DNA of 64,000 nucleotides from G963422445 sp963422445. Lineage in GTDB: Bacteria > Pseudomonadota > Alphaproteobacteria > Thalassobaculales > Thalassobaculaceae. Location: the NCBI GenBank assembly GCA_963422445.2, contig OY729512.2, positions 5,704,001 to 5,768,000 on the forward strand. The letters run 5' to 3'. A program made the position numbers and the translations under genes. The notes under the pieces were generated by a model. The model searched no databases. It was not told where the DNA came from and saw only the letters and a program-made list of their open reading frames with translations. Position 1 is the stretch's first letter, and each line of letters starts with the position of its first letter. Shown here piece by piece: positions 1 to 8,707 of this stretch.

Positions 1-26
1 AAGCCGGGCGTCCGCAGTCGCCGCGA

Positions 27-1163
27 TCAGACCCGGTGCGGTTCCAGGATCTGACGGATGACCAGCCCGTCGCTGAGATGGTCAAAGCCCTCATTGATCT
101 CGTCAAACCCGATACTGCGGTTGATCAGTTTGTCGACCGGCAGCCGGCCTTGGCGATAGAGTTCGATATAGCGGGCAATATCACGAACCGGAACGCAGCT
201 TCCCATGTAACTGCCCCGGATCGATTTTTCCGAGTTCACGATTTCGGACGGATCGAACGTAAACCGGCTGTTGACCGGAGCCAGCCCGGCGACGATGACC
301 TCGCCGCCAACCGAGATCGAACGGTAGCAGGTCTCCATGGCCGCGACCGATCCGACAAACTCGAAGGCGTAATCGACACCGCCACCGGTGATATCCATGA
401 TCTGCTCGATATGATCGTCGTCACGGGCGTTCACCGTATGGGTCGCGCCGAGTTGCCGCGCGAGACCGAGCTTTTCGTCATTGATATCGACGGCGATGAT
501 CTTTTCGGCCCCGGCAAGCTTCGCGCCGAGCATGCCGTTCAGCCCGACACCGCCGAGCCCGACGCAAGCAACGGTGTCGCCGGCGCGGATGCGTGCCGTA
601 TTCAGGACGGCACCGACCCCGGTCATCACCGCGCATCCGAATATCGCGGCATCGGCGAGCGGCAGATCCTTGTCGACACGAACCGCTGTGCCCCGGTCAA
701 TGACCGCGTATTCGGCAAAACAGGACACGCCGGAATGGTGACCGACCTCGACGCCTGACGAATCCTTCAGGCGGCTGCCGCCGCCCATCAGATGCCCTTT
801 CGCGCGGGCAGCGTTATGGGTTTCACACAGCTGGGTCCGGCCGCCCAGGCAATTGCCGCAACGGCCACAGGATGCGGAAAACTGGAATACGACAGGATCG
901 CTGGGCTTGAGATCGCGCACGCCGGCCCCGATATCGACGACTTCGCCGGACCCTTCATGCCCAACCACCATCGGCAGCGGTCGCGGACGATTGCCGTTGA
1001 TAAGCGAAAGATCCGAATGGCAGAGACCGCCGCCGGCGATCCTGACCAGCAATTCTCCAGCCTGTGGCGGTTCGACTTCGATCTCCTCGATACGGATCGG
1101 TTCCGATTGTGCATAAGGACGCTTCGCGCCAATCTCACGCAATACGGCCGCTTTCATCTTCAT
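27..1163 (-). CDS. Zinc-dependent medium-chain alcohol dehydrogenase
   Basis: Predicted NAD(P)-dependent alcohol dehydrogenase of the zinc-containing MDR superfamily, cytosolic. In the 378-residue product the catalytic-zinc ligands are Cys48 (GLCHSD), His69/Glu70 (GHEGSG) and Cys177. The structural-zinc cysteines are Cys99, 102, 105 and 113. The Rossmann motif GLGGVG lies at 202-207. An upstream in-frame ATG exists at 1241, but I start at 1163 because AGGAG sits nine bases before that ATG and family-like sequence begins there (MKMKAAV). The four-cysteine lobe and long insert resemble class III/aryl-alcohol-type enzymes. The substrate cannot be deduced. It is transcribed away from the dioxygenase/CoA-transferase operon and may act in the same pathway (inference). 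Confidence 0.93.
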   Translation of the reverse strand: MKMKAAVLREIGAKRPYAQSEPIRIEEIEVEPPQAGELLVRIAGGGLCHSDLSLINGNRPRPLPMVVGHEGSGEVVDIGAGVRDLKPSDPVVFQFSASCGRCGNCLGGRTQLCETHNAARAKGHLMGGGSRLKDSSGVEVGHHSGVSCFAEYAVIDRGTAVRVDKDLPLADAAIFGCAVMTGVGAVLNTARIRAGDTVACVGLGGVGLNGMLGAKLAGAEKIIAVDINDEKLGLARQLGATHTVNARDDDHIEQIMDITGGGVDYAFEFVGSVAAMETCYRSISVGGEVIVAGLAPVNSRFTFDPSEIVNSEKSIRGSYMGSCVPVRDIARYIELYRQGRLPVDKLINRSIGFDEINEGFDHLSDGLVIRQILEPHRV

Positions 1164-1322
1164 GGTCCTGATCTCCTGCCCATCGGTCGCGGGTGTCTCA
1201 TGATTACAATGGAACCAGATATGGAATGAACACGAGACCATCCGTCAAGACCCAACATGTTTCCTTGCTGCCGGACACCGCAACGCGCAGACTCCTTAAC
1301 CATCATCACAAGGACGATACGA
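1164..1322. promoter_or_regulatory. Divergent promoter region between alcohol dehydrogenase and PhyH operon
   Basis: This 159 bp gap separates two divergently transcribed genes and must hold both promoters. AGGAG is the ribosome site for the leftward gene, and AAGGA just before 1323 serves the rightward gene. I see no convincing operator palindrome, so the regulator is unknown. Confidence 0.5.
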
Positions 1323-2321
1323 ATGGCTGGATTCACGCATTCCGATCTCCCGCAACCGACAACAGATCCTGATCGGGTGCGGGCCGATACCGACCGTTGG
1401 GGTTACGGTCTTCTGGCCAATGCGCTGGGTGAACCGCTGTTGTCGCATGCCCGTAACCGGCTGGTCGAACAGGCCGAGGCCGAACGGCAACAGGGGCTAG
1501 CCTTCGAAGATGGCGGATCAGCGCAACAATGGGGACAGTTTCGCGATGCCGACGGCGCGTTGCGTCGGAATGCCTTTACCGCAGCCGCCGGCGGCATCAA
1601 CCAGCGGGTCTGGGTGTTGCCCAACAAGGGCGCGGTGTTCCTCGAGATTCTCGAAAACGAACAGATGCATGCCCTGGTCGACCATGTCCTCGGGGCGGAT
1701 TACCAGTTGTCTGCCTATTCCGCCAATATCGCAAAGCCCGGCGGGATGCCGATGCCGTTGCATACCGACCAGTGGTGGGCACCGGAACCGACACGGCCGG
1801 GACGCCGCAACCTGCCGGTCGGATCGATGACCCGCAGCCGGTTCGACCATGATCCGGAGCGCCGCGATACCACTGACATGATTGCGCCCGCGGCGGTATC
1901 CAACGTCATCTACATGATGAACGACTTTACCGATGCCAATGGCGGCACCCGGATTGTCCCGGCGAGCCATCTGGCCGGCCGGCACCCCGACCCGGACAGG
2001 GATCGGGCTGTCGAGACCGTTGCGGCCGAAGGCCCGGCCGGTACCGCAGTCATCACCGACGGCCGGATCTGGCACGGAACGGGAAAAAACCGCACCAATA
2101 GACATCGCATCGGGATGCTGCTCACCTTCTGCGGTCCGCAGTACCGGCCGCAGGTGAATTTCCCGATCGCGCTGGATCCGGCGATCCTGGCAACGGCCAC
2201 GGACCGGCAGAAGGCGATGTTCGGACTGAAAGTCTGGTGGGGCTACGGCCGAACCGGCCACCCGGGCGTCGAATTCATTGATCCGGCGCAGCGCGGTGCC
2301 GGCGAACTGCATCTGAACTGA
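1323..2321 (+). CDS. Phytanoyl-CoA dioxygenase (PhyH) family protein
   Basis: Non-haem Fe(II)/2-oxoglutarate-dependent oxygenase of the PhyH superfamily, 332 residues. Such enzymes hydroxylate acyl-CoAs or secondary metabolites using O2 and 2-oxoglutarate. The metal triad is visible as HxD in MPLHTDQWW and the distal His in IWHGTGKNR. The conserved Arg that anchors 2-oxoglutarate is probably in NRHRIG. I choose the ATG at 1323 because AAGGA precedes it by about nine bases and the sequence before it does not look protein-like. It is the first gene of a tight rightward run (25 bp to the CoA-transferase), suggesting that a CoA-linked acid is handled here. The exact substrate is unknown; PhyH proteins are functionally diverse. 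Confidence 0.88.
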   Translation: MAGFTHSDLPQPTTDPDRVRADTDRWGYGLLANALGEPLLSHARNRLVEQAEAERQQGLAFEDGGSAQQWGQFRDADGALRRNAFTAAAGGINQRVWVLPNKGAVFLEILENEQMHALVDHVLGADYQLSAYSANIAKPGGMPMPLHTDQWWAPEPTRPGRRNLPVGSMTRSRFDHDPERRDTTDMIAPAAVSNVIYMMNDFTDANGGTRIVPASHLAGRHPDPDRDRAVETVAAEGPAGTAVITDGRIWHGTGKNRTNRHRIGMLLTFCGPQYRPQVNFPIALDPAILATATDRQKAMFGLKVWWGYGRTGHPGVEFIDPAQRGAGELHLN

Positions 2322-2346
2322 CCGATCCAGGACGGGAGAAGATACC

Positions 2347-3540
2347 ATGGGCAAGGCGCTTGACGGCATTCGCATCATTGACATGACACATAATCAGGCC
2401 GGTCCGGCCTGTACCCAGATTCTCGCATGGCTTGGCGCCGAGGTCATCAAACTCGAAGAGCCATCCAAAGGCGACGTCGCGCGCGTCAACATGCGCGATC
2501 AGGACAGCGACAGCCTGTTTTTTCTGGTCCTGAATGCCAACAAACAGAGCCTCACACTCAATCTCAAGACGGATGAAGGCAAGACCCTGTTCCGGAAACT
2601 GATCGCCGAGGCGGATGTGCTCGTCGAGAATTTCTCGCCAGGCGCTCTCGACCGCCTCGGCCTCGGTTATGACGTCTTGTCGACGATCAACAAGCGCCTG
2701 ATCTACGCGACGATCAAGGGATTCGGAACCTTCGGTCCCTATAGCGGTTTCAAGAGTTTCGAGCCGATCGCCCAGGCGATGGGCGGCGCGATGTGCTGCA
2801 CCGGCTTTCCGGAAAACCCGCCGACTTATGTCTGGCCGGCGATCGGTGATTCCGGCACCGGCATGCATATGGCCATCGGCATCCTCGCGGCCCTGCAACA
2901 GCGCCACGCCACCGGCCGGGGACAGCAGGTCGAGGTCTCCATGCAGGACAGCGTGGTCAATATCATGCGGATCAGCCTGCGCGATCATCAGCGTCATGGC
3001 GGCGTGCAGCCGCGCACCGGCAACCAGCTCGGCCAGAATGTGCCGGGCACCACCTACCCCTGCGCGCCCGGAGGCCCCAATAATTACATCTTCATCTTTG
3101 CGCCGCAGCAGATGTGGAAAGCCTTCGCCAACACGATCGGCCGTCCGGATATCGTTGACGACTCACGCTTCGCGACAGCAGCGGCCCGCTGGGAACATCG
3201 CGCGATCCTCAACCCCATCATCGAAGGCTGGACGCGCCAGAAAACAAAATACGAAGCCATGCGAATTCTCGGTGACGCTGGCGTGCCTAGCGGAGCATGC
3301 CAGGATACCGGTGAGATTTTCGAAGACCCGCATCTGCGTGAGCGCGAGATGATCGTCGATCTCGATTACCCGCCGCGCGGCAGCTACATCACTGTTGGCT
3401 GCCCGATCAAGATGTCGGGATCGCCGGCCGAAATCGTACGCCCACCAATGCTTGGCGAGCACACCGATACGTTGCTAACCGGACTCTGTGGGGTCGAACA
3501 GGACCAAGTCGACCAGCTGCGTGACAACGGTGTCGTGTAA
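2347..3540 (+). CDS. CaiB/BaiF family (class III) CoA-transferase
   Basis: Predicted class III CoA-transferase moving CoA between carboxylic acids, as formyl-CoA transferase and carnitine CoA-transferase do. Its 397 residues match the family length. The N-terminus (ALDGIRIIDMTHNQAGP) is the typical nucleotide-fold start. Asp168 in AIGDSGTGMH is at the place of the catalytic Asp that forms the glutamyl/aspartyl-CoA anhydride. GGGAGAAG precedes the ATG. It follows the PhyH-family gene by 25 bp and precedes the enoyl-CoA hydratase by 29 bp, so activation, oxygenation and hydration of one acid in a single operon is likely (inference). The substrate is not identifiable from sequence. Confidence 0.92.
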   Translation: MGKALDGIRIIDMTHNQAGPACTQILAWLGAEVIKLEEPSKGDVARVNMRDQDSDSLFFLVLNANKQSLTLNLKTDEGKTLFRKLIAEADVLVENFSPGALDRLGLGYDVLSTINKRLIYATIKGFGTFGPYSGFKSFEPIAQAMGGAMCCTGFPENPPTYVWPAIGDSGTGMHMAIGILAALQQRHATGRGQQVEVSMQDSVVNIMRISLRDHQRHGGVQPRTGNQLGQNVPGTTYPCAPGGPNNYIFIFAPQQMWKAFANTIGRPDIVDDSRFATAAARWEHRAILNPIIEGWTRQKTKYEAMRILGDAGVPSGACQDTGEIFEDPHLREREMIVDLDYPPRGSYITVGCPIKMSGSPAEIVRPPMLGEHTDTLLTGLCGVEQDQVDQLRDNGVV

Positions 3541-3569
3541 CGGCGCAATATGCAAGGAATGTCGACAGC

Positions 3570-4331
3570 ATGGCTGCGATCACCGAAATCGAACGTCGGG
3601 ACCGAATTGCGGTTTTGCGCCTTAACCGTCCCGGCGCCCTGAACGCGTTGACTGTTGCCCTGGCCACCGCGATCGCCGGGAATCTGGTTGCGCTTGACAC
3701 CGATGAGACTGTCGACGGCATCGTGTTGACCGGCGCCGGAGACCGGGCATTTTGCGCTGGAGTCGATCTCGCGGAAGCGCATGGCGTTCAGGTTCACGAG
3801 ATCGAGACCTGGTTCGGGACGGTCTGCAATATCTACCGGCAGATCCTGTTGACCGAAAAACCGGTCATCGCAGCACTCAACGGGGTTGCTGCCGGCGGTG
3901 GCTTTCAGATGGCGCTTGTCTCAGACCAGCGCGTCGCCCATCCCGGAATCCGTATGGGACAACCGGAAATCAACGCCGGTATTCCGAGTATCATGGGCTC
4001 CTACTGGATGAGCCTTCATCTCGGATGGTCGAAGAACCAGGAATTCTCGATGACGGGCCGACTGATGGACGGTGACGAGGCCCGGGCTCTTGGCCTTGTC
4101 AATCGTCTTGTGACCCCGGACGAGGTGGTTCCGGCAGCCTGTGCGACGGCCGCGACCCTCGCTGCGAAGCCAGCCATCGCATGGCGCCGTACCAAGGCGC
4201 GATTCCGTGAGATCGCTCTTGCCGGATTCGAAGACGCCTTCCGGGCCGGCGTCCTCGGCCAGCAAGAGGCTTATGCCCGCGGCGAACCCCAGGCGGTCAT
4301 GGCGACGTTCCTGAATCGAAAGAAACGTTGA
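3570..4331 (+). CDS. Enoyl-CoA hydratase/isomerase family protein
   Basis: Crotonase-fold protein of 253 residues, the usual size for enoyl-CoA hydratases. The oxyanion-hole segment is NGVAAGGGFQMAL, and Glu in GQPEINAGIPS is at the position of a crotonase catalytic glutamate. GAGDRAFCAGVDL is the other conserved oxyanion segment. The family hydrates or isomerises enoyl-CoAs; whether this member does so or performs another crotonase reaction is open. AAGGA lies ten bases before the ATG. It is the third gene of the operon after the PhyH dioxygenase and CoA-transferase, fitting a short acyl-CoA degradation route. Confidence 0.93.
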   Translation: MAAITEIERRDRIAVLRLNRPGALNALTVALATAIAGNLVALDTDETVDGIVLTGAGDRAFCAGVDLAEAHGVQVHEIETWFGTVCNIYRQILLTEKPVIAALNGVAAGGGFQMALVSDQRVAHPGIRMGQPEINAGIPSIMGSYWMSLHLGWSKNQEFSMTGRLMDGDEARALGLVNRLVTPDEVVPAACATAATLAAKPAIAWRRTKARFREIALAGFEDAFRAGVLGQQEAYARGEPQAVMATFLNRKKR

Positions 4332-4400
4332 GCCGGCTCTGTCATCGTCGCGACCGGCTTCGCCGGGCCACGGGACCGCCAGCCAACAGAAAGCAGAACC

Positions 4401-5642
4401 ATGGTGTCGCGCTTTGACCGCCTCACCGCCGGCTTGAAGAGCAGCCCGGCGGCGCGTGAGCCGGATTTCCTGCGATTGTCCGCGGCGTCCGTATTCTCGG
4501 CTGCGGGCATGGCCGGCGAGCAGGTCATTCTGGGATTGCTGGTCTACCGGATTACCGGGTCGTCAGAATGGGTGGGAATTTCGCTCGCGGTCTACTATCT
4601 GCCGCTCTGCGTCGTCGGAACCTTGTCCGGTGCCGTTGCCGACTGGACCGACCGGCGCGCCTTGTTGCGCCGCATCGAAATCATCCTGGTCGCTGTTCAG
4701 CTTGGTCTTGCGGTGCTGACGTTTGGCAGTGCGCCAATGCTGTGGATGCTTTTGGCCGCCAATGTCGGACTCGGCAGCCTGCGGGCAATGCAGCAACCGG
4801 TCCGGGTCAGCTATGCCTATGATCTGATCGGCGGCGCCTACATCGTATCGGCAATCGGCGCGCTTAATCTCGGCGTGCGGTCGGGCAATCTGCTCGGAGC
4901 CCTGCTGGCCGGAAGCATCATGGAAACGGGCGGAACAGCGGCCGCGTTTCTGGCGTTGGCCGCCACCCACATGGTTGCCTGGCTGCTGGCCCGCGGTTTA
5001 CGCAATCCGGGCCGAGCCGCGGTTCTCGCGGCGCAGCGCTCGCCCATCCGGCGCAATCTCGCCGAATATCTCTCGGAGTTGCGGCGCAACCATATTCTGC
5101 TGATGCTGGTACTGCTGACCGCCGCAGTCGAACTGTTCGGCTTCTCGTTTCAGACCGGCCTGCCGCAACTAGCGACAGAACGCTTCGAGGCCGGCGCCGG
5201 CGGGCTCGGGCAATTACATGCCGCACGGGCCGCCGGCGGTGTCGCCGCGAGTCTGGTGTTCGCAATCGGTCCCAGCTGGGCGGCACGCCCGGGCAGGGTC
5301 TATCTCTGGGTGATCACGATCTTCGGCGGCGCCATGATCTTCGTGTCCGGCGCCGATGACTTCCTGCTGGCGCTGGCCGGACTGTTCCTGGTTTCGGGCA
5401 TGGCGACGGCCTCGGATATTCTGACCCAGTCGATGCTGCAGCTGAGCGTGCCGAACGCCCTGCGTGGCCGGGCTATGGGTGCCTGGTCCCTGGCCATCGG
5501 CATCGCGCCGGTCGGACACATGGAAATGGGCTTCCTGATCGGCTGGCTGGGTCTTGGCGGCGCCTATGCGCTGAACGGCACCGTCATGATCGCCATTGCG
5601 ATCCTGGTCGCCCTGGCGGTACCACAACTGCGACGGATTTGA
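4401..5642 (+). CDS. MFS transporter (EntS/MFS_3-like)
   Basis: Major facilitator superfamily membrane transporter, 413 residues, with about twelve hydrophobic segments. The sequence (GNLLGALLAGSIMETGG, ALRGRAMGAWSLAIG) resembles the MFS_3/EntS branch, whose members export siderophores or small metabolites. The inter-segment motif GAVADWTDRRALLRR matches the MFS loop 2-3 signature (DxxxRR). It lies 69 bp after the enoyl-CoA hydratase on the same strand and ends 9 bp from a convergent gene. It may export or import the compound handled by the operon (inference). The Shine-Dalgarno sequence is weak. Confidence 0.88.
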   Translation: MVSRFDRLTAGLKSSPAAREPDFLRLSAASVFSAAGMAGEQVILGLLVYRITGSSEWVGISLAVYYLPLCVVGTLSGAVADWTDRRALLRRIEIILVAVQLGLAVLTFGSAPMLWMLLAANVGLGSLRAMQQPVRVSYAYDLIGGAYIVSAIGALNLGVRSGNLLGALLAGSIMETGGTAAAFLALAATHMVAWLLARGLRNPGRAAVLAAQRSPIRRNLAEYLSELRRNHILLMLVLLTAAVELFGFSFQTGLPQLATERFEAGAGGLGQLHAARAAGGVAASLVFAIGPSWAARPGRVYLWVITIFGGAMIFVSGADDFLLALAGLFLVSGMATASDILTQSMLQLSVPNALRGRAMGAWSLAIGIAPVGHMEMGFLIGWLGLGGAYALNGTVMIAIAILVALAVPQLRRI

Positions 5643-5651
5643 CAGCCGGCA

Positions 5652-6536
5652 TCAGCCTGAAGCCTCTGGCCGCGAGTCCGGCTCAAAGATGAGATAAGTC
5701 CGGCTTTCTATGCTTTGCCGGGGCGGCGTGTCCAGATCCTCGCCGGGATGTCGGAACGCACCATGCGGCGTGAAGCGAGCACGGCCGTCGTCAAGACTGT
5801 CCCAGCCCTTGATCAGGATCACTTCGTCGGGCCGGATATCGGACGCATAGTACCAGCGATGGCCGTCCCCATGGGCCAGTTGATAGATCTCCCCGACCCG
5901 GTCCGGAAAATGCTGGTCAGTGGCAATCAGGTCATCGGCCGGGATACTAGCGGCATCGGCAAGTGCCAGCGGCGAGCGGCGAACCGGACCGGTGATCGGA
6001 CGCCAGACATTGACCTGGATAATGCGGCCGCCAGCCGACAACACCTGGTCGACATCCGCATCGCCGAGAACATCGCGCGCCCGTTGAGGACCGGACTTGA
6101 CCGTGTAATCGACATGGACCCGGCTTGCCGGCCTCCGGTTTCCATCGGGATTGGAGGCGCCGGCGCGACCGTCGGACCGGCGCGTATGGTCGAATATCGT
6201 GACGCTGTCGGCACCGGTGCGAGCCTTCAGCAAGGCCACCAGTTCGGCGTTGTACTCACTCTCGATCAACCTGTCGTCATACAGATTGGCAACCCCGGTC
6301 GCCTCGTTATGCAACTCGAAACCATGCACATCGATCGACAACTGACTGGCGATGGTTCGCATGTCCCTGATCACGGCCGGCCGCTGCTCGGTCTGAAAGA
6401 ACACCCGCGGTTCGCCATCGGTAATCCGGGAACTTTCGAAATACGGTTTGCTGTCCTGCCGGACGATGTAGCAAAGATCCGCGATCACGGCCTGGTCCTG
6501 CAGATATGTACCGGTCGCTGCAGTTGTCTGACTCAT
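5652..6536 (-). CDS. CmcJ/NvfI-family oxidoreductase-like protein
   Basis: Protein of about 294 residues resembling the CmcJ/NvfI family. These fungal and bacterial proteins are linked to 7-alpha-methoxylation of cephamycin (CmcJ) and to a 2-oxoglutarate-type endoperoxide/isomerase role (NvfI). Seen directly: IFDHTRRSD, RVHVDYT, QVNVWRPITGPV, HRWYYASDI and ARFTPHGAF, the family's signature blocks in the right order. I prefer the ATG at 6536 because GGAG lies about ten bases upstream; an in-frame ATG at 6551 is possible. The substrate is unknown. An IS630 copy sits 35 bp upstream of the start, so the native promoter has probably been displaced. Confidence 0.82.
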   Translation of the reverse strand: MSQTTAATGTYLQDQAVIADLCYIVRQDSKPYFESSRITDGEPRVFFQTEQRPAVIRDMRTIASQLSIDVHGFELHNEATGVANLYDDRLIESEYNAELVALLKARTGADSVTIFDHTRRSDGRAGASNPDGNRRPASRVHVDYTVKSGPQRARDVLGDADVDQVLSAGGRIIQVNVWRPITGPVRRSPLALADAASIPADDLIATDQHFPDRVGEIYQLAHGDGHRWYYASDIRPDEVILIKGWDSLDDGRARFTPHGAFRHPGEDLDTPPRQSIESRTYLIFEPDSRPEASG

Positions 6537-6571
6537 GGTGAGGGTCTCCATCTAAATTGACGCTCCGAAGC

Positions 6572-7705
6572 TAGTGTCCTGATTCCAAAGTTCGTACCGT
6601 TATGATGTTGCGGCTGCAGCGGTTTCGAGGGTCCTGAGGCAGAAGCGCTTGATGGACGCCAGGATTTCATCGGCTGTCTTGTGCCAGCGGAAGGGCTTGG
6701 GGTCCTCGTTGACGGTGTCGATGTACCCGGTGACTGCTTCTCCGTCAGATCGGCGAAGAAGCGCTCGACTTGGTTGAGCCACGAGGCAGAGGTCGGGGTG
6801 ACGTGAACATGCCAGCGCGGTCGCCGGGCGAACCAGTCGCGGATCGTCTTCGTCTTGTGGGTCGAGTAGTTGTCCATGACGATGTGGATCTCGAGGTCGG
6901 GCGGCACGTTGGCCTCGACGTGATCCAGGAACTTGCGGAACTCCACGCTGCGGTGGCGCCGATAGCACTGTCCGATGACCTTGCCTGTGGCGACGTCAAG
7001 GGCTGCGAAGAGCGAGGTCGTGCCGTTGCGCTTGTAATCGTGAGTGCGCCGCTCGACCTGCCCCGGGCGCAGCGGCAGCAGCGGCTGGGTGCGATCGAGG
7101 GCCTGAACCTGCGATTTCTCGTCCACGCAGAGGACCATGGCATGCTGCGGCGGGTCCACGTAGAGCCCCACGATGTCGCGCGTCTTGTCCACGAAGTAGG
7201 GGTCTGCCGAGAGCTTGAAGGTCTCGCTCCTGCGGCTGAAGGGAAAAGGCTCGCCAGATGCGATTGACCGTCGACGGCGCATACCCCGTCGCCTGCGCCA
7301 TCGAGCGCGTGCTCCATTGGGTCGCGTCACGAGGCTTCTCCTCAAGCGTCTTGCGCACCACCTCGGCCACGGCGTCGTCATCGATGCGCCGGGGACGGCC
7401 GGAGCGCGGCTCGTCGTCAAGCCCGTCAAGACGATGCTCTGCGAAGCGATTGCGCCACTTCCTGGCGGTCTGGCTGGTCACGCCCAGCACGCTCCCAATC
7501 TGCACATTGGTAAGCCCTTCGGCCGCCAGCAGCACGATGTGCGCCCGATCGGACAGGCCTCGCCAGACTTTGCGCCCGCGCGCCAGCCGCTCAAGCTCGT
7601 TGCGCTCGTCCGCGCTCAGCTTGATCTCCACCGAAAGTCGCATCACCATGCCCCCCGAATCGACACCACCCCCTTAACAATACGAACTTTGCGTACAGGA
7701 CACTA
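6572..7705 (-). mobile_element. IS630-family element, copy A (decayed)
   Basis: A 1,134 bp IS630-family element bounded by TA target dinucleotides. Its ends read tagtgtcctgattccaaag and, inverted, tagtgtcctgtacgcaaag. Compared with the two 1,182 bp copies at 21455 and 49296 it lacks 2 bp (near 7229) and 46 bp (near 6736), exactly the 48 bp length difference. Both deletions break the transposase, so the copy cannot move on its own. Confidence 0.93.
6600..7649 (-). pseudogene. IS630 transposase, frameshifted and internally deleted
   Basis: The N-terminal frame (from 7649, MVMRLSVEIKLSADE) encodes the helix-turn-helix region and is identical in character to the intact 365-residue copies. A 2 bp deletion near 7229 shifts the frame. 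The DDE half (VDEKSQVQAL, VMDNYSTHKT, ASWLNQVERFF) continues in another frame, and a 46 bp deletion near 6736 shifts it again before the C-terminus. The protein is therefore non-functional. Confidence 0.9.
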
Positions 7706-8506
7706 GGGCGTGTTGACGAATGATCGAAGCATGATCCATGCTGAGACAATGTGGACAAACGCGAGGAACGTCCGAGCGAGCTTGTCATAACGTGTGGCAA
7801 TGCGACGGAATTGTTTGAGCTTGTTGAAGAATCGCTCGACCTGCTGGCGCCGCTTGTACTTTTCTCGATCGTGATGAATCGTCTCAGTCCGGTTCGACCG
7901 GGCGGGTATCACGGCTTCGACGCCCTGGTCGGCCAGCACCTGGCGAATGCCCTTGCTGTCATACGCCTTGTCCATGACCGCAGCCTCCGGTGCGGGAGAG
8001 CTGGGCAAAGCCTTCCACAGCAGCTCGAATCCCACACCATCATGGCGCTCGCCACCCGTCAACACGAAGGACACACCGGTTGTTTCGTTGGCACAGGCGA
8101 CGTTCAGCTTGGTGGAGAACCCGCCCCGGGAGCGGCCGAGAGCCTGGGCCTCTTGGCCACCGTTTTTTTTTACCGCGCCGGCGGCGTGTTGATGAGCGCG
8201 CACGATGGTCGAATCGATGAACACTTCCTTGAGTGGTTCATCATCTACCTGTTGTATCTGTTGCCAGAGCCGCGCCCAGAGGTGGCGCTTCTCCCAACGG
8301 CGAAACCGCTGATAAACGGCATTCCAATGGCCGAATTCGTCGGGCAGGTCGCGCCATGGGGTTCCGGTCCGCGCCTGGTAGAGGACGGCTTCGATGAACA
8401 TTCGGTCGCTGAGCCGTGGCGGGGCGCCGGCGGCGTGTTTGCTCTCACGCAGTAGCGGCTCGAGTGTCGACCAGATAGCATCCGTGATGAGCAGGCGTAA
8501 CGCCAT
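7703..8506 (-). CDS. IS5-family transposase
   Basis: Single-frame transposase of 267 residues with the IS5-family DDE fold: an N-terminal DUF4096-like region (RTGTPWRDLPDEFGHWNAVY), the catalytic aspartates in EVFIDSTIVRAH and AAVMDKAYDS, and the C-terminal YRQQVERFFNKLKQ-type segment carrying the catalytic Glu (QQVERFFNKLK). The frame is intact, so it is potentially active. The last codons run to the element end, and the stop codon TAG (7705-7703) comes from the duplicated CTAG target, not from the IS itself. It is the only full-length copy of this IS in the window. Confidence 0.93.
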   Translation of the reverse strand: MALRLLITDAIWSTLEPLLRESKHAAGAPPRLSDRMFIEAVLYQARTGTPWRDLPDEFGHWNAVYQRFRRWEKRHLWARLWQQIQQVDDEPLKEVFIDSTIVRAHQHAAGAVKKNGGQEAQALGRSRGGFSTKLNVACANETTGVSFVLTGGERHDGVGFELLWKALPSSPAPEAAVMDKAYDSKGIRQVLADQGVEAVIPARSNRTETIHHDREKYKRRQQVERFFNKLKQFRRIATRYDKLARTFLAFVHIVSAWIMLRSFVNTP

Positions 8507-8574
8507 GATAAGTCCCCGGAAAGTGTCATTGATGGAGAATGATTATCAGCATTTCATGAATTCGTCAACACGAC
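7707..8574 (-). mobile_element. IS5-family element (type b), with CTAG target duplication
   Basis: An 868 bp IS with inverted ends ggcgtgttgacgaat and ggtcgtgttgacgaat, flanked by the direct repeat CTAG at 7703-7706 and 8575-8578. The left CTAG is formed at the terminus of the neighbouring IS630 copy, so this element inserted after, and exactly at, the IS630 end. Confidence 0.9.
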
Positions 8575-8707
8575 CTAGTGTCCCCGCCGGTCAGATGCTA
8601 TGGCGGAATAACATAAACAGCCGATCCGTTTTGGCGATAATGCACCGATTTGACCTGTTCAGGCAAAATCTGGAAAATCGCGCAAGACCGGATTTGAGGA
8701 TCAGACG

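Noticed and set aside
6770..7706. Long open frames on the opposite strand of IS630 and other GC-rich genes
   Set aside because: They recur in every copy of the IS as antisense shadows with Arg/Ala/Pro-rich composition and no recognisable domain.
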